DNA from: Sphingomonas sp.
GTDB lineage: Bacteria > Pseudomonadota > Alphaproteobacteria > Sphingomonadales > Sphingomonadaceae
DNA: 64,000 nucleotides
Assembly: GCF_024508665.1 (NCBI RefSeq)
Contig: NZ_JANINP010000006.1
Coordinates: forward strand, 1,230,001 to 1,294,000
Reading direction: 5' to 3'
A program made the translations under genes and the position numbers. How positions within the stretch are numbered: position 1 is the stretch's first letter; every line of letters begins with the position of its first letter. Positions 7,842-17,278 of this stretch are shown piece by piece. The notes below the pieces were generated by a model. The model was not told the DNA's origin. It saw only the letters and a list, made by a program, of their open reading frames with translations, and did no database searches.

Positions 7842-10640
7842 ATGTACAAGACGAGCCGTGCCACGCAATTCAAGCTGGCCTTGCTCTCCATGAGTGCGCT
7901 CGGCGCGCTCGCATTGCCTGGCGCCGCCTGGGGCCAGGCTGCCGCTTCGGCGTCGCAATCGACCTACGACTTCAACATTCCAAGCCAGTCGCTCGCGCGC
8001 TCCCTGAGCGCGATCGCCGAACGCGCGAACATCCAGGTCATCTATCCTGACAAGCAGCCGAACGATATCGTCGCGCCAGCCGTCAAGGGCACGATGACCG
8101 TCGAGCAGGCGCTGGCAACGGCTCTGGCCGGCTCGCCTTATACGTTCAGCTTTCCTCGGCCGGGCGTGGTGACGCTGGTTGCCGCCGGTGGTGATGGTGC
8201 CTCCGGCGAGCGTGTCCTCGGAGCGGTGCGCGTCCAGGGATCTCAGGTTGCCGGCGGCAGCCTGGCGGGATCGACGCCGGTCAATGGGATCAACGGATCG
8301 CGTGACGTGACGGCGACCGAAGGAACGGGGAGCTATACGTCCAACGCTTTGACGGTGGGATCGAAAACCGCAGCGTCGATCAAGGACACGCCTATGTCGG
8401 TGTCGGTTCTCACGAGCCAGCGCTTGCAGGACCAGAACATCACCGACCTCAATTCGGCGATGCGTAACATGCCGGGCATCACCGTCTACAACCAAGGCTC
8501 TACCGACAATTTGGGCTTTTACTCGCGCGGCTTTCGGATCACGCAGTTCCAATTCGATGGCGGCGCGCCGATGAACATCAATCCGAGTGGCGCCGGCTAT
8601 AGGCCGGTCATCGACCTGTCGCTCTACGACCACATCGAGCTCGTTCGCGGAGCAACGGGAACCTTCAATGCCTATGGTGACCCCGGAGGCGTGGTCAATC
8701 TGGTGCACAAGAAGCCGCTCGATCACCAGCAATTCACCCTCGATATGCAAATCGGCAGCTGGGATTGGCATCGGATCAGTGCGGATTTGACCGGTCCGCT
8801 CGCCTTTGGCGGCAAGCTGCGTGGTCGATTGATAGCAACGCACCAGGACAATAATTTTTTCTACAAGGTAGCCAACTCAAACCGTAACGTGGTGTCTGGA
8901 GGCCTCGAATATGACCTCACGTCTTCGACGTTGATTAGTGTTGGGTTAAATTATCAGAAGAACAACGAGCTACCATTTATCGGCGGGTTAATGCGATATA
9001 GCACCGGAGAGCCGCTCGGCCTGCCGCGCTCAACCTGTTTGTGCTTCAACTTCGCCAAGACAGATACCGAAAATAAGGAATTGTTCGGCCAGATCGAGCA
9101 GCGAATCGGCGCAAAATGGACAGCAAGGCTCAAGGCAACTCGAATCAAACAGGACGCTATCTCGATTTATCCGACAGTTACCGGGGAGCTCAATCCGAAT
9201 ACGCGCGACGATCCGAATGCTCTAACCGGCATCTATGCTGGCACAGATCAGTATTATTATTTACATGATCGGCAGACCATGCTCGAGGCGACATTGGATG
9301 GTTCATTCCGCATGTTCGGACGAGGCCAGAAGATAGTAGTTGGCGCGAACTATTCCATGGAAAACCCTGCGGGATCCGCCAAGGGCATCGGCTACGATAT
9401 TTACACCGGCGATTTCATTCCCTTTCCAGGAAAGCAGCCGTACGCCGGATCAGATGTTGATGTGTTTCATTTCGACCCAAATGAGTGGTTGGAGCCTACA
9501 TTCCCAGCAGGATTTTCTGGCAAAACAATCTATGGCGATTATCGCTATCTGAATGTCTATGCGAATTTAGAGCTAACACCGATAAAGAGACTACATGTTT
9601 CAACCGGTGTGCGCTATTCTGCTTATCGGCAACGCGGGCTCAAGCAATTTGTCTGCGATTTATATTCAGTGCAAGACTCGTCTGGCCCCTGCTTTGGCAA
9701 GCAAATCGGTGAGCTGACGTTCTTCAAATACGGTGAGTCGATTGGATCCCAATATAAGGGTCACTCCTTTTCCTGGCCGCCATCGGTGCAATGGCATTAT
9801 GATATCACCGACAACCTGAGTGGTTCTGCGATCTACACCGACATCTATATCGACCAGTCGAGCAAGCTCGACAAATCAGGCGCACCTATGCCGCCGGTCA
9901 CGGGCAAGAATTTCGAGGGTTCTCTTCGATGGGCTTCGCCAAGCGCCAAGCTCAATGCGGGCTTATCGGTATATTATACCAAGCAAATCGGATATGCCGC
10001 TGACGATCCAATTTGCCAGGGCGACCAGCGCGATCGCCGTTGCACCAATGGGTCGACACGGAACTCCGGGCAGTTGAACGACCAGAAGAGCTGTTGTTAT
10101 ATTTTCAATCCTAATCAGCAAAACATTAGCTATGGCGCTGATTTCGAGATTTCGGGCGAAATCAGTCGTGGATGGCAACTTTCGACAAGCTATAACTATA
10201 ATTACACTTATGTTAAGAACAGCCAGCTACCTGACGGCCGGCCCGCGCCGCTCCTGTCTTTCGCACCGCGGCATCGGTTCCAGCTATGGACGAGCTACAA
10301 TTTTTCCGAGACCTCACGGTTTAATGGCCTGTATTTTGGCTTCGGAGTTCAGGCGCAAAGCGAAACCTTTCAAACCGGTAGCTATTGCGCATCATATGTT
10401 GTCGATCCCAGCAACGGCTATTCCAATTGCACCGCGTGGGTGGATTATGCATTCACGGATCCGGGCCGGGTCGTCCTTAGCGGGGCGGTGGGGTATAAAG
10501 TCAATAATGTGCTGCGGCTCGACCTGCAGATGGAGAACCTGCTCGACAAGACCTACTATGAGCAAGTTGGAGGTACGACCGGGGGTAACTGGTATGGTAG
10601 TCCTCGCAGTTTCAAGCTGAGCTTGCACGGTAAATGGTAG
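7842..10640 (+). CDS. TonB-dependent receptor with STN signalling domain, cassette A
   Basis: A 932-residue outer-membrane transporter of the FecA/siderophore-receptor type. A signal peptide ending ...GAAWGQ is followed by an STN domain (about residues 40-105; YDFNIPSQSLARSLSAIAER) that talks to FecR. The plug (about 150-290) includes the segment shared by all five receptors here (TPVNGINGSRDVTATEGTG), then a 22-strand barrel ending GSPRSFKLSLHGKW. Five cysteine pairs sit in predicted loops (STCLCF, CDLYSVQDSSGPC, CQGDQRDRRC, SCCYIF, CASYVVDPSNGYSNC). AGGGGG precedes the ATG at 7842; the track's TTG is 3 bases earlier. The ligand is unknown; nearby glycosidases suggest an oligosaccharide, a chelate is the alternative. 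Confidence 0.9.
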   Translation: MYKTSRATQFKLALLSMSALGALALPGAAWGQAAASASQSTYDFNIPSQSLARSLSAIAERANIQVIYPDKQPNDIVAPAVKGTMTVEQALATALAGSPYTFSFPRPGVVTLVAAGGDGASGERVLGAVRVQGSQVAGGSLAGSTPVNGINGSRDVTATEGTGSYTSNALTVGSKTAASIKDTPMSVSVLTSQRLQDQNITDLNSAMRNMPGITVYNQGSTDNLGFYSRGFRITQFQFDGGAPMNINPSGAGYRPVIDLSLYDHIELVRGATGTFNAYGDPGGVVNLVHKKPLDHQQFTLDMQIGSWDWHRISADLTGPLAFGGKLRGRLIATHQDNNFFYKVANSNRNVVSGGLEYDLTSSTLISVGLNYQKNNELPFIGGLMRYSTGEPLGLPRSTCLCFNFAKTDTENKELFGQIEQRIGAKWTARLKATRIKQDAISIYPTVTGELNPNTRDDPNALTGIYAGTDQYYYLHDRQTMLEATLDGSFRMFGRGQKIVVGANYSMENPAGSAKGIGYDIYTGDFIPFPGKQPYAGSDVDVFHFDPNEWLEPTFPAGFSGKTIYGDYRYLNVYANLELTPIKRLHVSTGVRYSAYRQRGLKQFVCDLYSVQDSSGPCFGKQIGELTFFKYGESIGSQYKGHSFSWPPSVQWHYDITDNLSGSAIYTDIYIDQSSKLDKSGAPMPPVTGKNFEGSLRWASPSAKLNAGLSVYYTKQIGYAADDPICQGDQRDRRCTNGSTRNSGQLNDQKSCCYIFNPNQQNISYGADFEISGEISRGWQLSTSYNYNYTYVKNSQLPDGRPAPLLSFAPRHRFQLWTSYNFSETSRFNGLYFGFGVQAQSETFQTGSYCASYVVDPSNGYSNCTAWVDYAFTDPGRVVLSGAVGYKVNNVLRLDLQMENLLDKTYYEQVGGTTGGNWYGSPRSFKLSLHGKW

Positions 10641-10676
10641 TCAGCTTCCCTCGCGCCAATTCTTAGACGCGGTCAG

Positions 10677-10710
10677 GAGTCCCGGCGTTGAGGCGCCGGG
10701 GCTCTTTCTC
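10677..10710 (+). terminator. Rho-independent terminator after receptor A
   Basis: GAGTCCCGGCG and CGCCGGGGCTC form an 11-bp stem (one G-U pair) followed by TTTCTC. It lies 37 bases after the receptor stop, between convergent genes. Confidence 0.75.
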
Positions 10711-10775
10711 ATGTGTGATCCTCGTCTATGGACGACTCTTGCATTCTTCCAAATGCCCAGCGCCTCTCACTCTGT

Positions 10776-11810
10776 TCAGTAAAGAAATGTATGGCCCGTC
10801 GGCAGCGTTACGCTTCGCGCGCCCAATGTCCGGTCTATGATGCGCACTGCCCCTTCGGGATCGTCGGTCGCGAAGACGGCGGTGACGATGCGATCGCCAA
10901 GCGTGTTGCTCATCAGGTAGATCGGAGTGCCACGATAGCGATTGAGCTCGGCGACCACTTGGCGGAGCGGGGTTCGGCGAAACACGATCCGGTGCTGCCG
11001 CCAGCTGTCGTTGATCAGCGCGTCCGCGGGCAATTGCTGTAGCTTGCCATTGGCCACCACCGCTTCCTGGCCGGCGCCAAGCACCACCGCGGCGGCAGGC
11101 TTGCCCGCTGGCGTAACGCGGACATGCCCTTCGGTCACCGAAACGACCGACTGCGCGTCGTTGAGGCGGATGTTGAACTTGGTGCCGAGCACCCGAACCG
11201 TGGCATCGCCCGCCCGGATCGTGAACGGCCGGTTCGAGTCATGGGCGATCTCGAAATAGGCCTCCCCATCGACCAGGCGCGCGCTCCTGCCCATCCGGTT
11301 GATCGTGAAGTCGAACGCCGTTCGGCTGTTGAGCGTTACCAGCGAGCCGTCCGCCAATCGGATCTTGCGCATCGCGCCCGCGCCCGTGACCTCGTCGACG
11401 CCCAAATAACGGATCCACTGCATGGTCGGGGGGGCGAGCGCCAGCAACAGGCTGGCTGCGATCGCATAGCCGATCCAGCGCCGGGACCGGGTCTGGCCGG
11501 GCAGGTTCCAGCGGCGATGATAGTGACTGGACGCTTCCTGCGCCGGGCCGGCCGACGCTGCGAACATCGCCTCGGCCTCCGCGAAGGCGAACTCGTGCGC
11601 CGGGTGCTGCCGTTTCCATTCCTCGAATGCGGGGTTCGTATCCTTCTCGGCCTCGCGCAGGCGCATCAGCCAACCGATCGCGGCTTCATAATGCGCCGGC
11701 GTCGGTTCGAACCGCTCGGGCCCCATCAGCCAATCCACGTCGGGCGAGGCATCGCCCGGCCCTAGGGGGAGGGGGCCAGCTCCCTGTCGATCGTCACCGT
11801 TCATGGCCAT
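10776..11810 (-). CDS. FecR-type anti-sigma factor, minus-strand pair B
   Basis: A 344-residue membrane sensor. The cytoplasmic domain contains YEAAIGWLMRLREAEKDTNP and WKRQHPAHEFAFAEAEAMFA. A transmembrane segment (AIAASLLLALAPPTM) is followed by the FecR core (RKIRLADGSLVTLNSRTAFD, ARLVDGEAYFEIAHD, RVLGTKFNIR) and a C-terminal domain ending GHTFLY. Its start overlaps the end of the sigma gene by 10 bases, indicating translational coupling. Unlike the plus-strand cassettes, no receptor gene follows it: the next gene, receptor A, is convergent. Confidence 0.88.
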   Translation of the reverse strand: MAMNGDDRQGAGPLPLGPGDASPDVDWLMGPERFEPTPAHYEAAIGWLMRLREAEKDTNPAFEEWKRQHPAHEFAFAEAEAMFAASAGPAQEASSHYHRRWNLPGQTRSRRWIGYAIAASLLLALAPPTMQWIRYLGVDEVTGAGAMRKIRLADGSLVTLNSRTAFDFTINRMGRSARLVDGEAYFEIAHDSNRPFTIRAGDATVRVLGTKFNIRLNDAQSVVSVTEGHVRVTPAGKPAAAVVLGAGQEAVVANGKLQQLPADALINDSWRQHRIVFRRTPLRQVVAELNRYRGTPIYLMSNTLGDRIVTAVFATDDPEGAVRIIDRTLGARSVTLPTGHTFLY

Positions 11811-12427
11811 AAGCCAGCTTCGCCCATCCGGTCGCGCAGAAACAAGAGGGCAGCGGCGATCTGCTTCTTGGCGGTCGAACTGCTCACACCCATCCGTTTG
11901 GCGGTTTCACCGAGCGACAATCCTTCGCCACGATAGAGGAGGAAGGCCGTACGGCGCCGTGGCGGCAATTCATCGATCAGCTCGCGCAAGTAAGCGAGAC
12001 TCTGCCGCGACTGGACGAGGCGGTCATGATCGGGGGTGTCGTCATGCGCGTCGTGCTCGTCGCCGCCGGCGATCATGTAGCGCGCCTGGAAGCGATGCTG
12101 GCGCAGCCAATTGAGCGCGAGATTGACGACGATACGCTGGAGCCAGGCATCTGGGTTGTCGAAATCGCCTTCGTCCGCGCTCTTGGCGATGCGCAGCCAG
12201 ACTTCCTGCGTCAGGTCGTCGGCGGCTTCCTGACTGCCGGTCCGCCGCCAGAAGAACGCCCGGATGCGGGCGCGGCGCCGGTCATAGGCTTCGGCCAGGG
12301 TTCGGGATGAGGGAGCTGTATCGGAGGGGCATTCCCGCGGAATCGGCGCCCGCGCGACATTGCTGCGCGCAGGCGCACCAGGGAACAGGATGAGGTTTTT
12401 GGCCGGCTCTCCCATCTCGTAAGCCAA
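11801..12427 (-). CDS. ECF sigma factor, minus-strand pair B
   Basis: A 208-residue FecI-like sigma factor. After a low-complexity N-terminal extension of about 45 residues, region 2 reads RIRAFFWRRTGSQEAADDLT then QEVWLRIAKSA, and region 4 has LIDELPPRRRTAFLLYRGEG with the HTH LGETAKRMGVSSSTAKKQIA. It is coupled to the downstream FecR gene. The extension is unusual in the set, and a later start cannot be excluded. Confidence 0.88.
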   Translation of the reverse strand: MAYEMGEPAKNLILFPGAPARSNVARAPIPRECPSDTAPSSRTLAEAYDRRRARIRAFFWRRTGSQEAADDLTQEVWLRIAKSADEGDFDNPDAWLQRIVVNLALNWLRQHRFQARYMIAGGDEHDAHDDTPDHDRLVQSRQSLAYLRELIDELPPRRRTAFLLYRGEGLSLGETAKRMGVSSSTAKKQIAAALLFLRDRMGEAGLWP

Positions 12428-12510
12428 GAACGCGTTCCGATTGGATCGACCGCAATGGGGTGAGGCATTGCCGCCGGGGAGGCTGGGTTCGATCGAGGGG
12501 CAAGAGGGGA

Positions 12511-12537
12511 GGGAGCCGCGGACAGGCCGCGGCTCCC
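12511..12537 (-). terminator. Hairpin after receptor B
   Basis: GGGAGCCGCGG and CCGCGGCTCCC form a perfect 11-bp stem with a 5-base loop, 31 bases beyond the receptor stop on the minus strand. The T-tract is poor, so termination is likely but not certain. It separates the receptor gene from the sigma gene of pair B. Confidence 0.6.
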
Positions 12538-12568
12538 GACGTCAGCACTCATAAAGATGGCGAATGGC

Positions 12569-15352
12569 CTACCACTTCCCATGCAGCGACAGCTTGAAGC
12601 TGCGCGGGCTGCCGTAAAAGTTGCCGCCGCCGATGCCGCCGACGGTTTCGTAATAGGTCTTGTCGAGGAGATTCTCCATCTGAAGGTCGAGGCGCAGCGT
12701 GTCGTTGACCTTGTAGCCGATCGAACCGCTCAGGATGACACGGCCTGGATCGGTGAAGTTGACCGGCACCGACGCGTTATCGGCGCACCTCTGGGCGCCT
12801 GGGATATCTGAATTCGGGTCTGGAACGTAGGCAGTGCAATAGCTGTCGGTGACGAAAGTCTTGCTCTGCGCCTGCGCGCCGAAGCCCAGATAAAGCCCCT
12901 TGAAGCGCGAACCCTCGTCGAAAGTATAACTGGTCCAGAACTGGAAGCGATGCCTAGGGGCGAAGGCCGTCAATGGCTGCCGCTGCCCGTCGAACAGCTT
13001 GCCGCCCTTCACGTAATTGTAATTGAAATTGTAGCTCGCCGATAGCTGCCAGCCCTTTCGAATTTCGCCTTGCACTTCAAGATCGGTTCCATAGCTGATG
13101 TTCGCCCGCGTCGGATCGAAAACGAAGCAGCACGACGTAGGGTGATCGAGCTCCCCCGGTGTTGTGGTCGTCGAGCTGTCTGTGCACCTAGGGTCTCTCG
13201 TTGAGCCGGAGCAGGCGGGATCAACATATAGATAGCCATTTTGCTTCGTATAGTAGCCGGATAAAGTGGCATTCAACTTCCGACTGGACGGTTGCCATTT
13301 AATCATCCCTTCGAAATTACCCCCCGTAATGGGTGGGGTCGGATTCCCATGGATGTCTAGTTGGCTCGACTGATTGATATATATGTCGGTATAAATTGCT
13401 GAAACGGTAACATTGTCGGACAGATCGTAACGCCACTGAACGGAAGGGGGCCACGAGAAATTTCCACCGCCAATCTGAGTGCCGACCCGGGACACGACAA
13501 GATCGCCCGTCTTTTTAGTACCGCACCCATTTCTATTCAGCGTCACAAAAATCGCATAACACACAGAAGATCCCAGACCTCTGTTACGGTATTCAGAATA
13601 GCGTATGCTCGTAGATAAATGTAGGTGCTTGATTGGGGTTAGTTCAAGGCTAACGTAGGTATTAAGATATCGATTGTCTCCGTAAAGTATTTTGCTACTA
13701 TACCCGCCAGGAATTATGGGATCTCCCCATTCATTGGCGTTAAAATGAAATGCGTCAAATTCTGCACTATTTCTGCGAGTGAACTGAAGCGGCTGTAAGG
13801 TGTACAGATCGGCGTAGAGTCCATTGGTTGTTCCGGCAGGATTCTCCATGGAGTAATTTCCTCCGATAACGATTTTTTGATCTTGTCCAAATAGCCTGAA
13901 TTTTCCGTCGATAGTTGCCTCGAATAGCGTTTGCCGTTCATGTCCGTAGTAAAATGACGACGGATACGCACCAGCGCCTAGCAGTGTATAGGGGTTTACG
14001 GAACCTGTTACGCCTGGACGTATCGTAACTTGAGTTTGGGTAATGCGCGTGCCCTTAAGTTTTAGAGTCCATTGATTCCCTAATCGCTGTTCGATTTGAC
14101 CAAACCATTCCTTGTTTTCTGTATCGGCCTTCGCGAAGTAAAAACAGAAGCAGGTCGAACGTGGTAAGCCAAGCGGTTCGCCATTCTCATAGCGCATCAG
14201 CCCGTTTGAGAATGGCAAATCGTGGCTATCCTGATAGTTGAAGCCCGCGCTAACAAGCGTCGTCGACGTTAGGTCATATTCGAGCGTTCCGGACAGTACA
14301 TTGCGATTGGCCTTGGCAATTTTGTAGAAGAAATTGTTGTCCTGATGCGTCGCGATGAACCGTCCACGCAACTTGCCGTCAAAGGCAAGCGGGCCGGTAA
14401 GGTCGACGCTGATTCGGTGCCAGTCCCAACTCCCGATCTGCATGTCGAGCAGGAATTGCTGGTGATCGAGCGGCTTCTTGCGCACCAGGTTGATCACGCC
14501 CCCCGGGTCGCCGTAGGCGTTAAACGTACCAGACGCACCACGTACCAGTTCGATATGATCGAACAGCGAAAGGTCGATGATCGGCGTGTAATTGGTGGAA
14601 TATCCGCCGGCCAGCATCGGCGCGCCACCGTCAAACTGAATCTGAGTGATTTGAAACCCACGGGAAAAGAATCTCAGCTCATCGGCGGAGTTGCCGGTTG
14701 TGATCGTTACGCCCGGCAAGTTGCGCATCGCACCGTTGAGATCGGTGATATTCTGATCCTGCATCTGTTGATTGGTCAGCACCGATACCGACATCGGCGT
14801 GTCCTTGATGCTCGCCGCGGTCTTCGAGCCGACCGTCAGCGCATTCGAGGTATAGCTGCCAGTGCCTTCGGTCGCGGTCACGTCTCGCGAGCCATTGATG
14901 CCGTTCACCGGTGACGAGCCTGGAAGCTCGCTTGCGCCACCCTGCGCCCCTTGCACGCGTACGGCGCCGAGGACGCGTTCACCACCTCTGCTGGCATCGG
15001 CTGGCAGTTTGACGAGTGTGACGACGCTGGCCGCGGTGAAACGATAGGTGAAGCCGGTTCCCGCCGTCAGTCGCGCGAGGGCTTCGTCGATCGTCATTCG
15101 GCCCTTCAACGCGGGAACGTTCACGGCAAGGGGCTCATTGTCGGTGTAGACGACCTGAAGACCCGTGGCCGACGACAATGCGGTCAGTGACGTCGCCAGC
15201 GATTGCGCGGGAATGTCGAGATCATAGGTGCGATCGGGAGCGGATTGCGCGAGCGCCGGGGTCGCTACGATCAAGCCGGGCGTCAGCGCGGTAAGGGCGA
15301 GCGCCGCAATTCGGATGGCGCGGCGCGACTGGCCGCGGGTCGAGGTTATCAT
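12569..15352 (-). CDS. TonB-dependent receptor with STN domain, cassette B/C (minus strand)
   Basis: A 927-residue outer-membrane receptor. The signal peptide (...LIVATPALAQ) is followed by an STN domain (YDLDIPAQSLATSLTALSSA), a linker with GGERVLGAVRVQG, the plug with the NGINGSRDVTATEGTG block, and a barrel ending GSPRSFKLSLHGKW. Cysteine pairs match the other receptors: STCFCF, CYAIFVTLNRNGC, CSGSTRDPRC, SCCFVF and CTAY...RC. It starts 104 bases after the FecR gene at 15456 on the same strand, so it is most naturally the receptor of the sigma-FecR pair 17086-15456. Codons in the middle (about 13.3-14.2 kb) are AT-richer than the rest. Ligand unknown. Confidence 0.9.
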   Translation of the reverse strand: MITSTRGQSRRAIRIAALALTALTPGLIVATPALAQSAPDRTYDLDIPAQSLATSLTALSSATGLQVVYTDNEPLAVNVPALKGRMTIDEALARLTAGTGFTYRFTAASVVTLVKLPADASRGGERVLGAVRVQGAQGGASELPGSSPVNGINGSRDVTATEGTGSYTSNALTVGSKTAASIKDTPMSVSVLTNQQMQDQNITDLNGAMRNLPGVTITTGNSADELRFFSRGFQITQIQFDGGAPMLAGGYSTNYTPIIDLSLFDHIELVRGASGTFNAYGDPGGVINLVRKKPLDHQQFLLDMQIGSWDWHRISVDLTGPLAFDGKLRGRFIATHQDNNFFYKIAKANRNVLSGTLEYDLTSTTLVSAGFNYQDSHDLPFSNGLMRYENGEPLGLPRSTCFCFYFAKADTENKEWFGQIEQRLGNQWTLKLKGTRITQTQVTIRPGVTGSVNPYTLLGAGAYPSSFYYGHERQTLFEATIDGKFRLFGQDQKIVIGGNYSMENPAGTTNGLYADLYTLQPLQFTRRNSAEFDAFHFNANEWGDPIIPGGYSSKILYGDNRYLNTYVSLELTPIKHLHLSTSIRYSEYRNRGLGSSVCYAIFVTLNRNGCGTKKTGDLVVSRVGTQIGGGNFSWPPSVQWRYDLSDNVTVSAIYTDIYINQSSQLDIHGNPTPPITGGNFEGMIKWQPSSRKLNATLSGYYTKQNGYLYVDPACSGSTRDPRCTDSSTTTTPGELDHPTSCCFVFDPTRANISYGTDLEVQGEIRKGWQLSASYNFNYNYVKGGKLFDGQRQPLTAFAPRHRFQFWTSYTFDEGSRFKGLYLGFGAQAQSKTFVTDSYCTAYVPDPNSDIPGAQRCADNASVPVNFTDPGRVILSGSIGYKVNDTLRLDLQMENLLDKTYYETVGGIGGGNFYGSPRSFKLSLHGKW

Positions 15353-15455
15353 TGTAATCCCCCCAAGATGGTCGATTGGTATGGGAGCCGCCGGTTCGCG
15401 GTTGCTCCGATACGATCGACGTTCGAGAGGGGCAGGGGGCCTATCGGGTCACCTG

Positions 15456-16499
15456 TCAGTCATAGATGATCGTGATACCGCCGGGTAGATCGAGAACGCG
15501 GGCGCCGATGGTCCTCGCCACATTGGTCAGGGCAAGATCCGGCGTCCTCGTACTGAATGTGCCGGAGATCGTGCGGGCGCCCAATCCGGAGCTCAGCACC
15601 AGCACATTGCCCGAACGGTAACGCGCGATCTCGGCGATCACATCGCGGACCGGCTTGCGGTAGAAGATCATGCGGCCGCGGCGCCACGCCAGGGCTTCGT
15701 TCTGATCATAGACAGGCTGGCGTTGCGATGACGTTCCTTCCGAAAAGGCTTGCTGGCCGTCGGTCAGCAGAATTTGGGCCGCAGGGTTGGAGATCGGGCC
15801 GAAACTTACCCGCCCATGTGCGACCGTTACCGTCGTGCGCGCTCCATCCATTCGCACGTTGAAGTGCGTGCCTAGGACGCGGATGCGTGAATCACCCGCT
15901 GTGATGACGAAAGGACGCGAGGGGTCCCGGGCCACGTCGAAAAAAGCCTCGCCCTTCAACAAGCGGACTTCCCGCTTGCCGGATGCGAAACTCGTGCTGA
16001 TCGCCGATCCCGTGTTGAGTGCGATCCGCGAGCCATCGACGAGACTGACCTGCTCCATGTCGCCGGGCCGCGTCATGGCGTCCGCTTGCATGCGCAGCGC
16101 GAGATCAGGGCCCCAGGCGAGGCCAAGACCAAGTACGGCGGCGGTCGCCGCTACCGTGTCGATCCGGCGGCGCACCCTTTGACGGCGAAGCGCGGTTTCC
16201 TGTCGCTCGCGAGTCGCGGTCATTTGCGCGGTCGGGGCGACCGCCTCGCGCAAGGAGCGCATTTCGGCATAGGCATATTCGTGTGCGGGACGTTCGGCGA
16301 GCCAGGCATCGAACGCCGCGCGCTTCTCCAGCGCGTGCGGTCCGGAGAGGTGTTCGATCCATTCCGCCGCGCGCTCAAGCGTGTCGAAATCGGGTTCCTC
16401 GAATTCAGGGACGATCGCTGCCGTCATGCCATCTCGACGCGCGGATTCTTCACCAGGCCCATCGTCATTTGCCCCATTTCGGATGTTATCGTCGATCAC
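15456..16499 (-). CDS. FecR-type anti-sigma factor, minus-strand pair C
   Basis: A 347-residue inner-membrane sensor. An N-terminal extension of about 35 residues precedes the cytoplasmic domain (LERAAEWIEHLSGPHALEKR, WLAERPAHEYAYAEMRSLRE). One transmembrane stretch (TVAATAAVLGLGLAWG) is followed by the FecR core (EQVSLVDGSRIALNTGSAIS, RLLKGEAFFDVARD, RVLGTHFNVR) and a receptor-facing domain ending LPGGITIIYD. It overlaps the sigma gene by 4 bases and is followed on the same strand by a receptor gene. It should hold its sigma factor inactive until the receptor signals. Confidence 0.88.
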   Translation of the reverse strand: MIDDNIRNGANDDGPGEESARRDGMTAAIVPEFEEPDFDTLERAAEWIEHLSGPHALEKRAAFDAWLAERPAHEYAYAEMRSLREAVAPTAQMTATRERQETALRRQRVRRRIDTVAATAAVLGLGLAWGPDLALRMQADAMTRPGDMEQVSLVDGSRIALNTGSAISTSFASGKREVRLLKGEAFFDVARDPSRPFVITAGDSRIRVLGTHFNVRMDGARTTVTVAHGRVSFGPISNPAAQILLTDGQQAFSEGTSSQRQPVYDQNEALAWRRGRMIFYRKPVRDVIAEIARYRSGNVLVLSSGLGARTISGTFSTRTPDLALTNVARTIGARVLDLPGGITIIYD

Positions 16500-17086
16500 G
16501 GCCAGAGTCCTGCTTGTACCAGGCGCTCGCGAATATGCGCCATCGCCGATGCGAGCTGATGTTTGACGGTCTTCTCAGCGATCCCCAGGCGCTTGCCAGC
16601 TTCCTTGGCGGTCAGCCCTTCGCCGCGGCACAGCAGGAAGACCTTGCGGCGTCCTTCCGGCAACTCGTCGACCACAATCCGCAGATAATCGATAGCGCGC
16701 CGGGCGTTGTAGATACGTTCGGCGTCGGGCGCCGGGGTCGCGACGGCCGTCGCGTCGGCTTCGGCATCGTAGAAGGTCGAGCGGAAGCGGTTGCGGCGTA
16801 GCCAGTCGAGCGCAAGATTGCCGGTGACGCGCTGCAGGAACGCATCGGGATTGTCGATCGAGCGGTCGTCGGCGGCATGGGCAACGCGCAGCCACACATC
16901 CTGAAGCAGATCCTGCGCCGCCTGGTCGCATCCGGTGCGGCGCTTCAGGAAGGACGCAAGTGCGGGACTGAGGCGTATATACGCCTCATAAAGCGGTCCG
17001 CCGGGGTCGCCGCTCGCCAACGCGCGCGCCGCCCGCGCCCGCGCGATAGGGACCAGCCTTTCAGGATCGTCTGCCTGACCCACCAC
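16496..17086 (-). CDS. ECF sigma factor, minus-strand pair C
   Basis: A 196-residue FecI-like sigma factor. Region 2: ALASFLKRRTGCDQAAQDLL then QDVWLRVAHAA and NPDAFLQRVTGNLALDWLRR. Region 4: VVDELPEGRRKVFLLCRGEG with the HTH AKEAGKRLGIAEKTVKHQLA. It is followed by its FecR (4-base overlap) and then by the receptor at 15352. A hairpin at 17235-17260 separates it from the receptor gene upstream, so it heads its own transcription unit. Confidence 0.88.
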   Translation of the reverse strand: MVGQADDPERLVPIARARAARALASGDPGGPLYEAYIRLSPALASFLKRRTGCDQAAQDLLQDVWLRVAHAADDRSIDNPDAFLQRVTGNLALDWLRRNRFRSTFYDAEADATAVATPAPDAERIYNARRAIDYLRIVVDELPEGRRKVFLLCRGEGLTAKEAGKRLGIAEKTVKHQLASAMAHIRERLVQAGLWP

Positions 17087-17234
17087 GTGTTCAACCCCGG
17101 TTCGGGGCCATTCTACACGAAAATGCCAGTCGGCCCCTTTCTTCGACGCGCGGGGAGGGGAAAGGGCCTATCGGGAGAGGAGATTTTTCTCGAACGCGGC
17201 TGGCTATCCGAAGAGGCAATCGCAATTGGAGAAG

Positions 17235-17260
17235 CTGCCCGGGGATTGTTACCCGGGCAG
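17235..17260 (-). terminator. Hairpin after receptor C
   Basis: CTGCCCGGG and CCCGGGCAG form a perfect 9-bp stem, 19 bases past the receptor stop on the minus strand. No strong T-run follows, so it may act as a terminator or as an mRNA 3' end stabiliser. Confidence 0.55.
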
Positions 17261-17278
17261 TTCCCCATGCGGCGCTGC

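Noticed and set aside
7791-8843. 350-residue minus-strand ORF over receptor A, with similar ones at 42136-43266 and 14345-14914
   Set aside because: They resemble one another only because they are antisense to the conserved plug region; Arg/His-rich shadow sequence.
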